Shown one piece after another: positions 45,525 to 55,141 of a stretch of DNA of 64,000 nt. The DNA lies in NCBI RefSeq assembly GCF_004769635.1, contig NZ_RQGH01000023.1:120329-184328 (forward strand), in the 5' to 3' direction. The notes under the pieces were generated by a model. It did no database searches, was not told the origin of the DNA, and saw nothing but the letters and a program-made list of their open reading frames with translations. Both the position numbers and the translations under genes were made by a program. Within the stretch, counting starts at the first letter, position 1, and every line of letters begins with the position of its first letter. Source of the stretch: Leptospira jelokensis (GTDB taxonomy: Bacteria > Spirochaetota > Leptospiria > Leptospirales > Leptospiraceae).

Positions 45525-46212
45525 TCGATTCAATCACCCCACTTAACAAACAAACTACGCAAGTAACCTTCCTGACCCCTCTCAGTTTGTACAACCGAGC
45601 AATTTCGTTCAAAGAAGCACCTGTCGTAAAGATATCATCTACGAGTAGAACATGAAGTCCTTCTATGATTCTATCACTTTTTATGAATCCAAACGCCTTT
45701 TTTGCATGAAAAAATCGATCCTCGAATCGTTTCTCCGACTGTTTGTCCTTTGAAATCTTACGTAAACTCGTATCTTCCCTCATATTTTGCCCATATTTCA
45801 GGCAATCACGAAGAGCCCAGGCGGCATGATAGGGTTTTGGACCAACTTTGGCGCGAGAAGGAACCATAACAAAACAATCGGGAGGATCTGTTTTCCAAAC
45901 TTGCAAAAGCCGTTTCCAACCCAATATGAAGTAACGACCCAATAGTTTTTCATTTTGAAATTTTAAAGACAGGAAAAGGTCCCTTGAAACGAAATCCCTA
46001 CTAGAGAGAGCGTAAGCGGTTTCGTAAAATAAAAACCTGTCATTCGGACTTGGAATCGGATCAGGAAGATTGGCATGCCTTCGTTTGGAATACCCCACGC
46101 GGGTGCATGATTTACACAAACCAAGTTGTTCCGAAAACAGATCATTTCTCCCGCAAGAGATACAGTATTTCGGAAACAGGAAGGCCAAGATGGCAAAAAA
46201 AACCCCTCTCAT
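45502..46212 (-). CDS. comF: ComF-family phosphoribosyltransferase-like protein
   Basis: The 236-residue protein has an N-terminal zinc-binding cysteine set (CISCG, CKSC) and a C-terminal PRPP motif (VLLVDDIFTTGASL), the ComF/GntX arrangement. In naturally competent bacteria ComF supports DNA uptake; in others its role is unclear. The ATG at 46212 lies inside the loop of a predicted terminator and has no good ribosome site. TTG at 46188, with GAGAGGGG upstream, is an alternative start. Confidence 0.85.
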   Translation of the reverse strand: MRGVFFAILAFLFPKYCISCGRNDLFSEQLGLCKSCTRVGYSKRRHANLPDPIPSPNDRFLFYETAYALSSRDFVSRDLFLSLKFQNEKLLGRYFILGWKRLLQVWKTDPPDCFVMVPSRAKVGPKPYHAAWALRDCLKYGQNMREDTSLRKISKDKQSEKRFEDRFFHAKKAFGFIKSDRIIEGLHVLLVDDIFTTGASLNEIARLYKLRGVRKVTCVVCLLSGVIESNGCSSQG

Positions 46213-46228
46213 GATGAAAGGGGTTTTT
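46195..46228 (-). terminator. Intrinsic terminator whose hairpin contains the comF start codon
   Basis: Read on the minus strand, AAAAACCCCTTTC and GAGAGGGG form the stem, followed by eight T. It should end the transcript from the Ig-like repeat gene (46253-47335). The ATG of comF (46210-46212) is in the loop and its first codons (MRGVFF) are the 3' arm plus T-run. This couples termination and comF expression. Confidence 0.8.
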
Positions 46229-46252
46229 GACGTAAGGGTTTGGTCTTACTTT

Positions 46253-47335
46253 TTATTTAGCAGGTGTTGTTGGTTGTGTGGCTGGTGCCGCTTCCACTTT
46301 TGGTTCTTCAGTGGATTTTTGGATGGTAGATGTAGGAGGTGTTAAGTCTACAGAAAGTTTTACTTCCACCACATCTGATTGGTTTCCAACATTATCAACA
46401 GCCATAGCCTTGATTACGTGATCTCCTTGTGTTTCGATTGCAATTGCTTCTACATAAGGTTTGAATTCTTCTTCGTCAATTTTAACTAAGATTTTTTTCA
46501 CACCAGATTCTTTGTCAGTTGCATTCACATAAAAAACATTTCCTTTTCTTTGGAAATTTTTTCCATTGATTTCCACAAGTGGATAAGAAGGAACGATTTC
46601 AATAGTTGGTTTTACATCGTCAACAGTGATGATCATCGAAGATTCAGGAGATGAGTTCCCAGATTTATCAGTTGCAGAATACTTAATTACGTTTGAACCA
46701 CCAACTTCTAATTTGATAGGATCTGCATAGGTTTTGGCAGCTTCTTGGTTGATGCTAAATTGTACTTTTTCTACACCTGTTTGGCGGTCTTCCGCAACAA
46801 TTGTGTATGTATTGTTTTTAGATGCAAATGGTACACCATCTAACACGAAAAGTTGCTCTTGTGGAACAAGGCTCACTCTTGGTGCAGTGTTGTCTACATT
46901 CACAACAAGGATTTTTGGTGTTTCAGCGTTTCCTGCTTTGTCAACAGATCGGTAATAGATTTCAGTGAGGCCTTCTTCAGAAATACGAATTGGTTGTGTG
47001 AACCTTCTGTATTCTCCGTTTTTTGGTTTCCATTCAATGAAATCGATCATAGAAGAATCATCTTTTGCGTCTAATGAAAAGGAAGTTTTACTTGTGATGA
47101 AAAGAGCTGGTGCGTCAGTTGTAGAAGCCCCTGCTTCTTTTTTGTCACCCAAAAGGTCTTTTACAGTTGTCTCTGCTTTGTCGACACCGTCTTTGGCTTG
47201 TGTAGAGGTAGATTCCGTTTTTTGAATCGCCTTGTCTTTTGTGGAAGTAGTGGCTTTAGGGTCAGCAACCTGTGCTGTGATTTGGCCTGCGAAAAAAATT
47301 GTTAAGATGGCCAAAAGGTATTTGTGCGCCTGCAT
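46253..47335 (-). CDS. Ig-like repeat protein resembling OmpL47
   Basis: The 360-residue protein has a signal peptide (cleavage near ITA-Q) and at least three related repeats ending in motifs such as YRSVDKAGN, YSATDKSGN and AMAVDNVGN, each followed by VDxTxP. This pattern is typical of the OmpL47-type and related Ig-like repeats in spirochaetes. It is probably exported and surface- or periplasm-located. A TTGACA box upstream suggests its own promoter. Confidence 0.8.
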   Translation of the reverse strand: MQAHKYLLAILTIFFAGQITAQVADPKATTSTKDKAIQKTESTSTQAKDGVDKAETTVKDLLGDKKEAGASTTDAPALFITSKTSFSLDAKDDSSMIDFIEWKPKNGEYRRFTQPIRISEEGLTEIYYRSVDKAGNAETPKILVVNVDNTAPRVSLVPQEQLFVLDGVPFASKNNTYTIVAEDRQTGVEKVQFSINQEAAKTYADPIKLEVGGSNVIKYSATDKSGNSSPESSMIITVDDVKPTIEIVPSYPLVEINGKNFQRKGNVFYVNATDKESGVKKILVKIDEEEFKPYVEAIAIETQGDHVIKAMAVDNVGNQSDVVEVKLSVDLTPPTSTIQKSTEEPKVEAAPATQPTTPAK

Positions 47336-47365
47336 TATGATATGTCTCCTTTTTACAGATAAAAC

Positions 47366-47398
47366 ATATATATCCTCTTTCTAAGGAAATATTGTCAA
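47366..47398 (-). promoter_or_regulatory. Candidate promoter of the Ig-like repeat gene
   Basis: On the minus strand a consensus TTGACA (47393-47398) is followed after 18-20 bases by GATATATATG, a TATA-rich -10-like stretch. Ribosome site AAGGAG lies nine bases before the ATG at 47335. The 64-base gap is shared with the divergent FlaA-like gene, whose start is almost on top of the -35 box. Spacing to the best -10 is longer than ideal. Confidence 0.45.
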
Positions 47399-47399
47399 C

Positions 47400-48041
47400 A
47401 TGATTGCTTTCAGAAACTCAATAATCCTGATACTTTTTCTGTTTTTGACCAATGGGACAGAAATCCACGCCGAGAGTGGCATTTGGAGGGAAATCTTACT
47501 CGAAAATTTTGAACTTTCGAATTTTGATGCAAACAATTTGCGTACGAAATTAGAAAAAGGTACAAAACTTCCGGAAATTTCCCTTTCTTCAAATTTCACA
47601 GCACCCATCCCTGGTTCAAAACAAGCACTTGTATTACGAATTCCAAAAGAAGCAAATTTTCCATTTTCCTTATACTTTCCAAAACCCATTGAAGTGAATG
47701 CCTTCATTAAAGAAATCTCCATTCCCATTTATTCGTCAAGGTCTAGTGGAAACCTAACACTCATCATAGAAACGCAAGATGCAGAAGTAAAACAACTGAA
47801 CCTTACTTCCCTTAATTATCGTGGATGGAATACCATAACCGTTTCTATCTCAAAAAACTTCGACCAAAACGATCGGGTATTTTTACAAAAGAGTTCCATT
47901 CGTATTTTAGGATTCTTTTATTTGCCTTACGAAAACAATGATCCTAACCAAGAAGTGTTAATTGCAATCGATGATATAACTGCCATTGTGCGGGACAAAT
48001 ATCGACCCCTGCGAAACAAAGAAATCCTTCTGGAGGATTGA
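47400..48041 (+). CDS. FlaA-family flagellar-sheath-like exported protein
   Basis: The 213-residue protein has a signal peptide (cleavage near IHA-E) and the fold pattern of spirochaete FlaA: an opening ILLENFE, then IKEISIPIYSSRSSGNLTLIIETQDAE, NYRGWNTITVSI and a final IAIDDITAIVRD. FlaA proteins form the outer sheath layer of the periplasmic flagellar filament. No other flagellar gene is next to it, so it may be a divergent FlaA paralogue. It starts at the ATG at 47400, with AAGGA upstream. Confidence 0.65.
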   Translation: MIAFRNSIILILFLFLTNGTEIHAESGIWREILLENFELSNFDANNLRTKLEKGTKLPEISLSSNFTAPIPGSKQALVLRIPKEANFPFSLYFPKPIEVNAFIKEISIPIYSSRSSGNLTLIIETQDAEVKQLNLTSLNYRGWNTITVSISKNFDQNDRVFLQKSSIRILGFFYLPYENNDPNQEVLIAIDDITAIVRDKYRPLRNKEILLED

Positions 48042-48130
48042 CATTTTATGGTTTTTTCCGAGGTTTTCTCTTCGGAAGGTTCTGAAAAAAACTCTTTTCT
48101 TCCCAACCTCATGGCCAAACCTGATCCTAA

Positions 48131-48586
48131 ATGGAAATGGAACTCTCCTTAGAACAATACGAAACCCTTCTCAAATTAGTTTATATGGGAGATTGGGTCA
48201 TTTCCACATTACAAGCCAAAGACAGGTCAGAAGACGAACCAGATTCTGATTCCAGATATGCTGATGTCGTCCGTCATGTTTTCTCCCAAGCAGAACATGC
48301 AGGCCTCGGCAATATCGTTCAAATCGACCAAAACAACGGAGAACCCTACCTCACGCGCGAGTTTGAGGAAGAAAGTGGTCTTGTGGATATTTTGGAAGAT
48401 TATGAAGACGAAGTGTTTTGGCAGGCCCTCATCGAACGATTGGCGCACCGTGATTTTCTACGCCACTTCGGCGAAACCGCGATTTCCCAAATGGCCATCG
48501 AAGAAAGGATCGAAAAAGAAACTCCATTTCACGACAAATGGTCCAATGAATTCCATGAAAATGGATTGGAAAATTTAAAAACTTAG
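48131..48586 (+). CDS. Conserved-looking hypothetical protein, acidic
   Basis: I do not recognise this 151-residue protein. It is acidic, without signal or membrane segments, and largely helical (opening LSLEQYETLLKLVYMGDWVI; later FWQALIERLAHRDFLRHF). The start at 48131 is forced by an in-frame stop at 48128 and has a weak ribosome site. It is convergent with the following gene. The preceding gap contains a 6-base inverted repeat (TTCCGA/TCGGAA, 48056-48077) without T-run. Confidence 0.6.
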   Translation: MEMELSLEQYETLLKLVYMGDWVISTLQAKDRSEDEPDSDSRYADVVRHVFSQAEHAGLGNIVQIDQNNGEPYLTREFEEESGLVDILEDYEDEVFWQALIERLAHRDFLRHFGETAISQMAIEERIEKETPFHDKWSNEFHENGLENLKT

Positions 48587-48603
48587 ACCACCAATCACAA
48601 TTC

Positions 48604-50130
48604 TTACTTATTTTTTGGCCAAAGCAAACGATCTTCTCTTTGTTTTTTCTTTGTCATGGCTTCTTCCAATCTCGTACGTAAAATGTATTCAATTTGGTTT
48701 TTCGTTTGTTCAGACAAAGAGGAAACGTCGATAGGGTCACCTGCTTCACGTAACAGAAGTTCAATGGAATCAAATGCGTTTTGGTTCAAAAAATCTCCAT
48801 TTTTTGGAACCTTTGGAATTTTATAAAAATACTTAAGAGCATCTGATTGTAATTCTGGATCTTGTTTCCATTGTCCAAATTCCCAAAGCAGTTTTGCTTT
48901 TTCAAAAAGGCCATCTCTTTCTCGGTAATGGTTGGGTGTATTTTTGATCAGTGTGTCTAGGATATCGAGTCGTTTTTTTGCATAGGCTTCTTCAGCCTCG
49001 ATCACGTTTGTGATCTTTTTTTCTAATAAAAGTTTTTTGTATTTAGCTTCTACTTGGCGAAGGGTCTCATAACGTAAGGTTTGTTTTTGTTCTGGTGTGC
49101 TGTGTTTCAGATACTCTCGGACACGAAAGTATTGTTCGAGAGCTTTCCCTTGGATATAATAGATATTCTCTATCGTAAATAAAATTTCTGTTCCTGTATT
49201 GGTTCCTAGTTGAGAGGAAAGTGCCGCCATCATTTGGCGTAAAAAATCTTCCTTGTTTAAGTTCTCTTGGAAGTAATCAATCGCAAAGTAACTCATGTCG
49301 TTACTAAATGGATAAGCCAATCGTTGTAAGTTTTCGTAATACAAATCCCTTACAAATAAATTGAGATCCCCTTTATTTGGATCATAACCCATAAACTTTG
49401 AAATGAATTCATCCAATTGTTTTTCTTTTTTTTGTTTTAAGGTGCGATCAAGGTATTTTGTTCGGTCTTCTTTTGGCATCGAAAGTGGAGATCGTGGTGG
49501 CAAATCTCCTTCTTTCGATAGTTTCATCGTGATGGGTTGGGTAGACTCCTCCCCTTTTCTAAATTCTTCGATGATACGATTCCGTTCTTTGTGAAGGAAC
49601 AAATTGTCTTCTGCAGATTCAATATCCACCTTAAATGGATCTCTAATATTTTTTAACGTAGGAAGCACATCTTTGATGATGATATCTTCAAAATCTCTAT
49701 GCCGTTTGATGTAGGAGTCTGCGACTCCAGAGTTTTCATTGATTTGGTCGTAATCATTACGGAATTGTTTTCTTAAATTGGAAGTACCTTCCAAATTTTG
49801 GACAAGTTCCTCCCATTGGCTACCTTTGTATTTCCCCTTCGAAAAACCTTCTTTTCCCTCACCTTCTCCTTCCTCTTCACCTTCATTTGGATCTTCTGTA
49901 GATGATTCGGCACCGGATTCTCCATTATTTTTGCCCAAACTCATTTCAAAGGAAAGTTGTTTTTCATCTTCTAATGCATAAATCCAAGAAGGGCCACAAA
50001 GAACCCTTTGGTAAACAGAATCCGAATTGTTAAAAGAATATATAATAATTGTTATGTGGGATACGACAGAAAAATAAAATGCAATGTAAAAACGATTCTC
50101 AAATAATATGTTACTGATTCCTTTTAACAT
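48604..50130 (-). CDS. Hypothetical protein, one membrane helix and long charged body
   Basis: About 508 residues, starting at the ATG at 50130 inside the end of lnt (a TTG at 50136 is the alternative). A hydrophobic helix near residues 12-32 is followed by a Glu-rich low-complexity segment (about 75-100) and a long charged helical body. I know no family for it. The 20-base overlap with lnt suggests translational coupling and an envelope or lipoprotein-related role (inference). Confidence 0.6.
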   Translation of the reverse strand: MLKGISNILFENRFYIAFYFSVVSHITIIIYSFNNSDSVYQRVLCGPSWIYALEDEKQLSFEMSLGKNNGESGAESSTEDPNEGEEEGEGEGKEGFSKGKYKGSQWEELVQNLEGTSNLRKQFRNDYDQINENSGVADSYIKRHRDFEDIIIKDVLPTLKNIRDPFKVDIESAEDNLFLHKERNRIIEEFRKGEESTQPITMKLSKEGDLPPRSPLSMPKEDRTKYLDRTLKQKKEKQLDEFISKFMGYDPNKGDLNLFVRDLYYENLQRLAYPFSNDMSYFAIDYFQENLNKEDFLRQMMAALSSQLGTNTGTEILFTIENIYYIQGKALEQYFRVREYLKHSTPEQKQTLRYETLRQVEAKYKKLLLEKKITNVIEAEEAYAKKRLDILDTLIKNTPNHYRERDGLFEKAKLLWEFGQWKQDPELQSDALKYFYKIPKVPKNGDFLNQNAFDSIELLLREAGDPIDVSSLSEQTKNQIEYILRTRLEEAMTKKKQREDRLLWPKNK

Positions 50131-51880
50131 AAACAAAAAATGAAATTCCTACAATCCCCATAAATAAATAAGATAATAAATTTCCATACAATCGATAGAA
50201 AGTCATTTCTCCCGGGATTACCGATACTTTTTTACGAATGGTGGCTGTAGTCTCAATGGGTGTGAATTCATTATCAATATTTCTTCCCAGATGGTCTGTA
50301 AAAACAGAAGTTCCAGAATTTGTGGAACGCACAATCCACTTGCGGAATTCGATGGCACGCAATCGACCAAGTGTATGGTGTTGGTATGATTCTACTGAAT
50401 TCCCATACCATTTATCGTTTGTTACATTGACAATAAAATCGGGATCACCTTCGAATTTTCTTACAAATTCGGAAATGATCACTTCATAACAAATCAAAGG
50501 CAAAAAACTACCGATTACTTTTTCTTCGATTCTGTTTCCTTTGTAATGTTCACGAACAGAATTTGGACTCATAACAAAGGTGTCTTCCCAATGTAAGTCT
50601 TTCTTCACTACCTCTTGTACAGGAGATTTTCTTGCTTCATAATAAGGGATTAAATCCAATTTGGTTCCAGGTGCAAACTGACCTGTTTGGCCCGATAGAG
50701 CATACATCCATTCAAATGGCATGTACTCTCCAAAAATAAGTAAAAATACCTTTTGGTAACTATTTTTTCGTTCCCCATTCGGACTCATTAACACAGATGA
50801 ATTATAAGTCCGGATATCACTCCTTGAGACATGATTGGACAGTTTGTCCGCTGGGATATCGGCATCCAATTCATTAAAATACAAATTGGCCCCATGTCGT
50901 AAACTGATGATGGCCATAAGGGTTTCAAATTGGTGCCAATAAATTCGTAAGGCCCGAGTGATTTCAGAATCGTGTGTGGTAAAAAACGGGATTCCTGATT
51001 CTGGTAGTACCACTAGGTCTACCGGATTTTCGTTTAACTCTCGTTCTACCATTTGGTCGATACGAGTCATTAATTTTCGAATTTCTTCCAAAGGATTCCG
51101 ACCATCACGGAACTCCAGAGGAGCATCTGGTTGGACTATGAGAACTTCTCTTTCTGCGATTGGTTTTACATTTTCCCATTTCTCGTAGAGGTAATAACCA
51201 TTCCCAAAAAACACGAGATTTACAGAAGCCACAAGGAATACACCACCATAGATTCGTTTGGCGGTATTATTATGTTTTGATAAAATATAAGGCAAAAATT
51301 GAGAGATTTGTTTCGGTTTTCTTAGATAAAAAAGAAAATAGGATACAAAAAATAAAAATGCAGAAAGCCCGTAAGCGCTCGCATACTCGGCGTTTTGTGC
51401 TAAAATATGATTTTCTGCGACTACGTTTCCAAAGTACCAAGGGAATACTTGTGGAGTGAAAAATTCAGCAAAGAGAATCGAAAATGAAGCGATGAGTGGA
51501 AAAAATCTTTTTACCTTGATCGACAAAAAAGAGAAAAGTAGTAAATAAACTGGAAACTTAAAATTCAGTAATATTGCAGAGCCTATAAATATTGGAACAG
51601 CCAAATACCAATCAAATCCACCAAAAACAGTTGTCATATGGTAAATCCAATGGAAAGAAACGATGTAAAATAGAATCGCAAACCCAAATCCATGGTAGAT
51701 TAGCTTTTTCCATTCGCCTCGGTTTCTCTTTTCAATGATAAAAAGTCCAAATGGCGCAAACCAAACAAAAAGTGGTAGGTTAAGGGGAGCAAAAGAGAGA
51801 AAAGAAAATACAGCCGTGACCGTATAACAAAGAACGGATATGAACCCTTCACGTGAAATTAAAAAACGAGCCAGTTTCAT
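50111..51880 (-). CDS. lnt: Apolipoprotein N-acyltransferase Lnt
   Basis: The 589-residue protein has about seven membrane helices in the first 220 residues and one at the end, with a nitrilase-type periplasmic domain between. Catalytic residues are visible as Glu in VVLPESG, Lys in the segment before FGEYMP and Cys in LICYEV; NVTNDKWYG and RAIEFRKWIVRSTNSG are also typical. It adds the third acyl chain to lipoproteins, several of which are encoded in this window. It overlaps the next gene and follows the PIN/TRAM gene. Confidence 0.93.
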   Translation of the reverse strand: MKLARFLISREGFISVLCYTVTAVFSFLSFAPLNLPLFVWFAPFGLFIIEKRNRGEWKKLIYHGFGFAILFYIVSFHWIYHMTTVFGGFDWYLAVPIFIGSAILLNFKFPVYLLLFSFLSIKVKRFFPLIASFSILFAEFFTPQVFPWYFGNVVAENHILAQNAEYASAYGLSAFLFFVSYFLFYLRKPKQISQFLPYILSKHNNTAKRIYGGVFLVASVNLVFFGNGYYLYEKWENVKPIAEREVLIVQPDAPLEFRDGRNPLEEIRKLMTRIDQMVERELNENPVDLVVLPESGIPFFTTHDSEITRALRIYWHQFETLMAIISLRHGANLYFNELDADIPADKLSNHVSRSDIRTYNSSVLMSPNGERKNSYQKVFLLIFGEYMPFEWMYALSGQTGQFAPGTKLDLIPYYEARKSPVQEVVKKDLHWEDTFVMSPNSVREHYKGNRIEEKVIGSFLPLICYEVIISEFVRKFEGDPDFIVNVTNDKWYGNSVESYQHHTLGRLRAIEFRKWIVRSTNSGTSVFTDHLGRNIDNEFTPIETTATIRKKVSVIPGEMTFYRLYGNLLSYLFMGIVGISFFVYVKRNQ

Positions 51881-51904
51881 ATCCGTTAGACTACTAAAAT
51901 TGAA

Positions 51905-52942
51905 TTACGATTTGTTGTAGTTATTGTTACCGTTTTGTACTTTTGTGAAGATCATCTTTCCTGCGGCAGTTTGGATGATACTTGTAACAACCACTCGGAC
52001 ATCTTTTCCAACCAAATGCCCACCGTTTTCGATTACCACCATTGTTCCATCTTCGAGGTAACCAATCCCTTGGTTTTCGTCCTTTCCTTCTTTGATGACG
52101 GAAATTTGAAATTCTTCACCAGGTAAAACCACTGGTTTTAATGCATTGGCAAGATTATTTAAATTGAGAACACGAACACCTTGTAACTCAGCCACTTTGT
52201 TTAGGTTGAAGTCATTGGTTACAACGGCTCCACCTGTATCACGGGCAAGTTTGACTAGTTTTGCATCCACTTCTCTTGTGTCTGAATAATCAGTATAAGT
52301 GATTTTGACTTCAATGGATCCTTTTCTTTGCAATTTGTTCAACATCTCAAGGCCCCGACGCCCACGTGCCCGTTTGATAGGGTCAGAAGAATCGGAGATC
52401 AATTGGATTTCGCGTAACACGAAGTTAGGAAGGATGAGGGGACCATCAAGGAAGTGTGTATCCGCAATGTCTAAAATACGACCATCGATCACAACCGAAG
52501 TGTCCAAAATTTTGTCTTTGATTTGTGTGTTCCCTGCTTCTAAACCAGGAATGGAAAAACTAGATCCAGGAGCTGCACTGCCACCACCAAAAATGGATAA
52601 ACCAGGTTTTTTGGAAAACGCCAACCCTGCTTTGATCCCTGTGAGAAAAAAGAGAACCGCAACAAAGATGGATATTGATTTGTATCCGTAATCGTTCAGT
52701 AGACTGACTGGGAATGTAGCAATGGATAGTCCTAAAAGGGCACCAACGCTTGCACAAAGTACGACATCTGCTTTGATTTCTGGGAATAGTTTTCTCTCAC
52801 CGAGAGCCAACACCAATGAATAAAGCAATACGACACCAGCAAGAATTCCCGCCAAAACGATGTTTTGCGATTCGGAATGTATAAAGAAAAACGATACCAA
52901 AGCGACGAGTATCGTCCCTAGGGTTGAAAGTAAGTGTTTCAT
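51905..52942 (-). CDS. PIN/TRAM-domain membrane protein (YacL-like)
   Basis: The 345-residue protein has four N-terminal membrane helices (about 5-105), a PIN nuclease-like domain ([14 protein letters not shown] with its acidic residues, then [15 protein letters not shown]) and a C-terminal TRAM RNA-binding domain (about 280-340). This is the YacL architecture, often found next to carD, as here. It is probably an RNA-acting ribonuclease, activity not shown. Confidence 0.9.
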   Translation of the reverse strand: MKHLLSTLGTILVALVSFFFIHSESQNIVLAGILAGVVLLYSLVLALGERKLFPEIKADVVLCASVGALLGLSIATFPVSLLNDYGYKSISIFVAVLFFLTGIKAGLAFSKKPGLSIFGGGSAAPGSSFSIPGLEAGNTQIKDKILDTSVVIDGRILDIADTHFLDGPLILPNFVLREIQLISDSSDPIKRARGRRGLEMLNKLQRKGSIEVKITYTDYSDTREVDAKLVKLARDTGGAVVTNDFNLNKVAELQGVRVLNLNNLANALKPVVLPGEEFQISVIKEGKDENQGIGYLEDGTMVVIENGGHLVGKDVRVVVTSIIQTAAGKMIFTKVQNGNNNYNKS

Positions 52943-52982
52943 AACTCAATCCTTATAAAAGAGTTTGAGCAAAAACGGAAGT

Positions 52983-53564
52983 TTATTCTAAATCTAGATC
53001 ATCATCCAGGTCTTTTGGAGGTGGTGGTGGTGTTATGCCTTGCACTGAAGCTGCTAATACATCTGAAACAATGTTTCCTGCTTCTTCTTGGGGTACACCC
53101 TTGCTCAGTGCAATTTCCATCTTTACTAAATTATAGGCGCTTTCATAGAGCTTTCTCTCCATAATGGAGAGTTCTTTGCCATAGGCACGTCTGTAAAGAT
53201 TACGGCAAACATCAGCCACTTCGAAAATAGAACCAGATTTGATCTTGTTCATATTGTTCTGGTAACGGACTTTCCAGTCCTCTTCCGTGTCGACCTCATC
53301 CTTTTTTAGGAGAGTGAGAACCTTTTTGATCTCTTTTTTATCAATGATCGACCGGATACCCACATCAATTGCTCTGTCCACCGGGATCGAAACCTTCATT
53401 TTGGAACCTTGAATTTCCAAACTGTAACAGTCTTTTTTCTTTCCCAGAATGAGTTTCTTCGCAACTTCTGTGACTTCACCTACCCCATGGATCGGGTATA
53501 CAACGTAGTCCCCTACCTTGAATTTAGGCTCTTTAGTTTTTTCGTTTAGTTTTTTTGTAGCCAA
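52983..53564 (-). CDS. carD: CarD-family transcriptional regulator
   Basis: The 193-residue protein has the CarD/CdnL N-terminal RNA-polymerase-interacting domain ([17 protein letters not shown]) and the helical C-terminal DNA-binding part (about 75-170). CarD stabilises open complexes, notably at rRNA promoters. The TTG at 53564 is the best start, with a weak ribosome site. It ends 40 bases before the YacL-like gene. Confidence 0.92.
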   Translation of the reverse strand: MATKKLNEKTKEPKFKVGDYVVYPIHGVGEVTEVAKKLILGKKKDCYSLEIQGSKMKVSIPVDRAIDVGIRSIIDKKEIKKVLTLLKKDEVDTEEDWKVRYQNNMNKIKSGSIFEVADVCRNLYRRAYGKELSIMERKLYESAYNLVKMEIALSKGVPQEEAGNIVSDVLAASVQGITPPPPPKDLDDDLDLE

Positions 53565-53648
53565 GTAAGTATAATAACTTCCGTAAATACTCTTGCCCTT
53601 CAGTATACCTGAAAAATGGCCAATGTCAAGGAAGTTGGCAAAAATAGT

Positions 53649-54266
53649 TCAGAATCGAATGGTTTTTACCTGGGCATCAATCAAATTCGGGAGTTTACCC
53701 TTCACGGCATCCAAGGTTTCCTTCGCATCTTCTAACCGGTAAAAATAGCCTGCAAATAATTTCCCAGTGGATGTCCGAAAGATCCGTCCTCGCAAATTGG
53801 GTTGGGACTCAAGCAATTGTTTGCCGACTGTAACCGCCTCTTCTGGGGAAAAATCTCCGATTTGGACCATATAGTTGATTTGGTCATTTTTGGGAGGGAA
53901 CTTCAAAGTTGCTGGAAAGGGAGAAGCATCTTGGGTTTGGGAAGCCGTGGCCCCTTCGAATGGTTTTGACTCTTCACTCCGAAGGGTTTCCGGTAATTTC
54001 GGATGAGATTCTGACTTTGTTCCTACATTGGAAAATGAAGTTTCTGCATTTTCTTTGAACTTACTTTCCTTTTGGCCCAATTGGATGCCCACGACCAATC
54101 CAGAGGTAAAGAGAAGGATTCCACCGATGAGAAGGATAAAGGCAGATTTAGGTTTGGTAGCACTGCCTAAACCTAGAGATGGATTGGATGCGGAGGAAAA
54201 ACTTGGAACCTCACCGTCAAAGGGTCGGCCTGACCTTAGCTTTCTGGAATAATCTATATTTTGCAT
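53649..54266 (-). CDS. SPOR-like domain membrane protein
   Basis: I start at the ATG at 54266 (MQNIDYSRK) with GGAACG upstream; the frame stays open far upstream but lacks coding character and would overlap the divergent methyltransferase. There is one membrane helix (about 42-62), a Ser/Pro/Glu-rich linker and a C-terminal ~75-residue domain (NYMVQIGDFSPEEAVTVGKQL...GYFYRLEDAKETLDAVK) that looks like a SPOR peptidoglycan-binding domain, so septal or envelope location is likely. Confidence 0.75.
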   Translation of the reverse strand: MQNIDYSRKLRSGRPFDGEVPSFSSASNPSLGLGSATKPKSAFILLIGGILLFTSGLVVGIQLGQKESKFKENAETSFSNVGTKSESHPKLPETLRSEESKPFEGATASQTQDASPFPATLKFPPKNDQINYMVQIGDFSPEEAVTVGKQLLESQPNLRGRIFRTSTGKLFAGYFYRLEDAKETLDAVKGKLPNLIDAQVKTIRF

Positions 54267-54446
54267 GGGCGTTCCGATTTCTATCTTACTACCATTGTCG
54301 GAGTGGAACTGCAAAAAATAGACTGGTTTTTTTATGGAAAGGAAAGCATCCCCGTTGGAACGAAAAAGAAAGAGAAGGAATGGAAAGCGAAAGGAAGATT
54401 TGTCACTTGTAACAGAAGTCTTTTTCTCATACATTGAAAATCTCCA

Positions 54447-55094
54447 ATGAATTGTCCTCTTTGTGACGGAACTTCGATTCCTTTCTATCAAAATCGTTTT
54501 CGATCATACTTGGCATGTAAGAGTTGTGATGCCATTTTTATGGACAAACAATTTTGGCCAAACCCTGAATGTGAGAAAAAACGCTACTTAGAGCATAACA
54601 ATGATATATACGATCTAGGTTACCAAAACTTTCTGAAACCCATAGTGGAAAAAATCATACAATTCCAAACTGTAAGTGATAAAGGATTGGATTTTGGAGC
54701 AGGGCCTGGCCCCGTTGTGCAATACCTCCTACGGCAACATGGGCATTCCGTATCATTATACGATCCCTACTTCCACCCATACCCAGAACTCTTAAACGAA
54801 TCTTATGATTACGTTGTACTCACGGAAGTTGTCGAACACTTCCATTCCCCAAAAAAAGAATTCCAAACACTTGCGTCCATGTTACAACCAAATGGTAGGT
54901 TATACATAGTTACCCACCCCTATGATGAAAGTATCAATTTTGATAAGTGGTACTACAAAAACGACCAAACTCATACTTTTTTTTATACAAAAAAATCTTT
55001 TCTATGGATCAAAGAAACCTATGGATTTCAGAACCTTATCATAGAAAATCGTATGATCATTTTAGAAAAACAAACCAACCCCGATCCGAAATAA
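54447..55094 (+). CDS. Class I SAM-dependent methyltransferase with zinc-ribbon-like N-terminus
   Basis: The 215-residue protein has two CxxC pairs at the start (CPLCD and CKSCD) resembling a zinc ribbon, then a SAM-binding motif (GLDFGAGPGPVVQYL) and further methyltransferase motifs (YDYVVLTEVVEHFHSPKKEF). Substrate is unknown; small proteins of this layout often act on lipids, quinones or tRNA. It is divergent from the SPOR-like gene with a 180-base gap that shows no clear structure. Confidence 0.85.
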   Translation: MNCPLCDGTSIPFYQNRFRSYLACKSCDAIFMDKQFWPNPECEKKRYLEHNNDIYDLGYQNFLKPIVEKIIQFQTVSDKGLDFGAGPGPVVQYLLRQHGHSVSLYDPYFHPYPELLNESYDYVVLTEVVEHFHSPKKEFQTLASMLQPNGRLYIVTHPYDESINFDKWYYKNDQTHTFFYTKKSFLWIKETYGFQNLIIENRMIILEKQTNPDPK

Positions 55095-55141
55095 ATCCAA
55101 CAAACAAGTAAAAAATGACCCATTCAAAATGGTTTGGATCG

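Noticed and set aside
48048..48152. Possible 35-residue gene between the FlaA-like gene and the next gene
   Set aside because: Ribosome site is 13 bases away, the product has low complexity, and it overlaps the start of the next gene.
54267..54491. N-terminal extension of the SPOR-like gene
   Set aside because: The frame is open but lacks domain character, runs into the divergent methyltransferase, and the ATG at 54266 has a suitable ribosome site.
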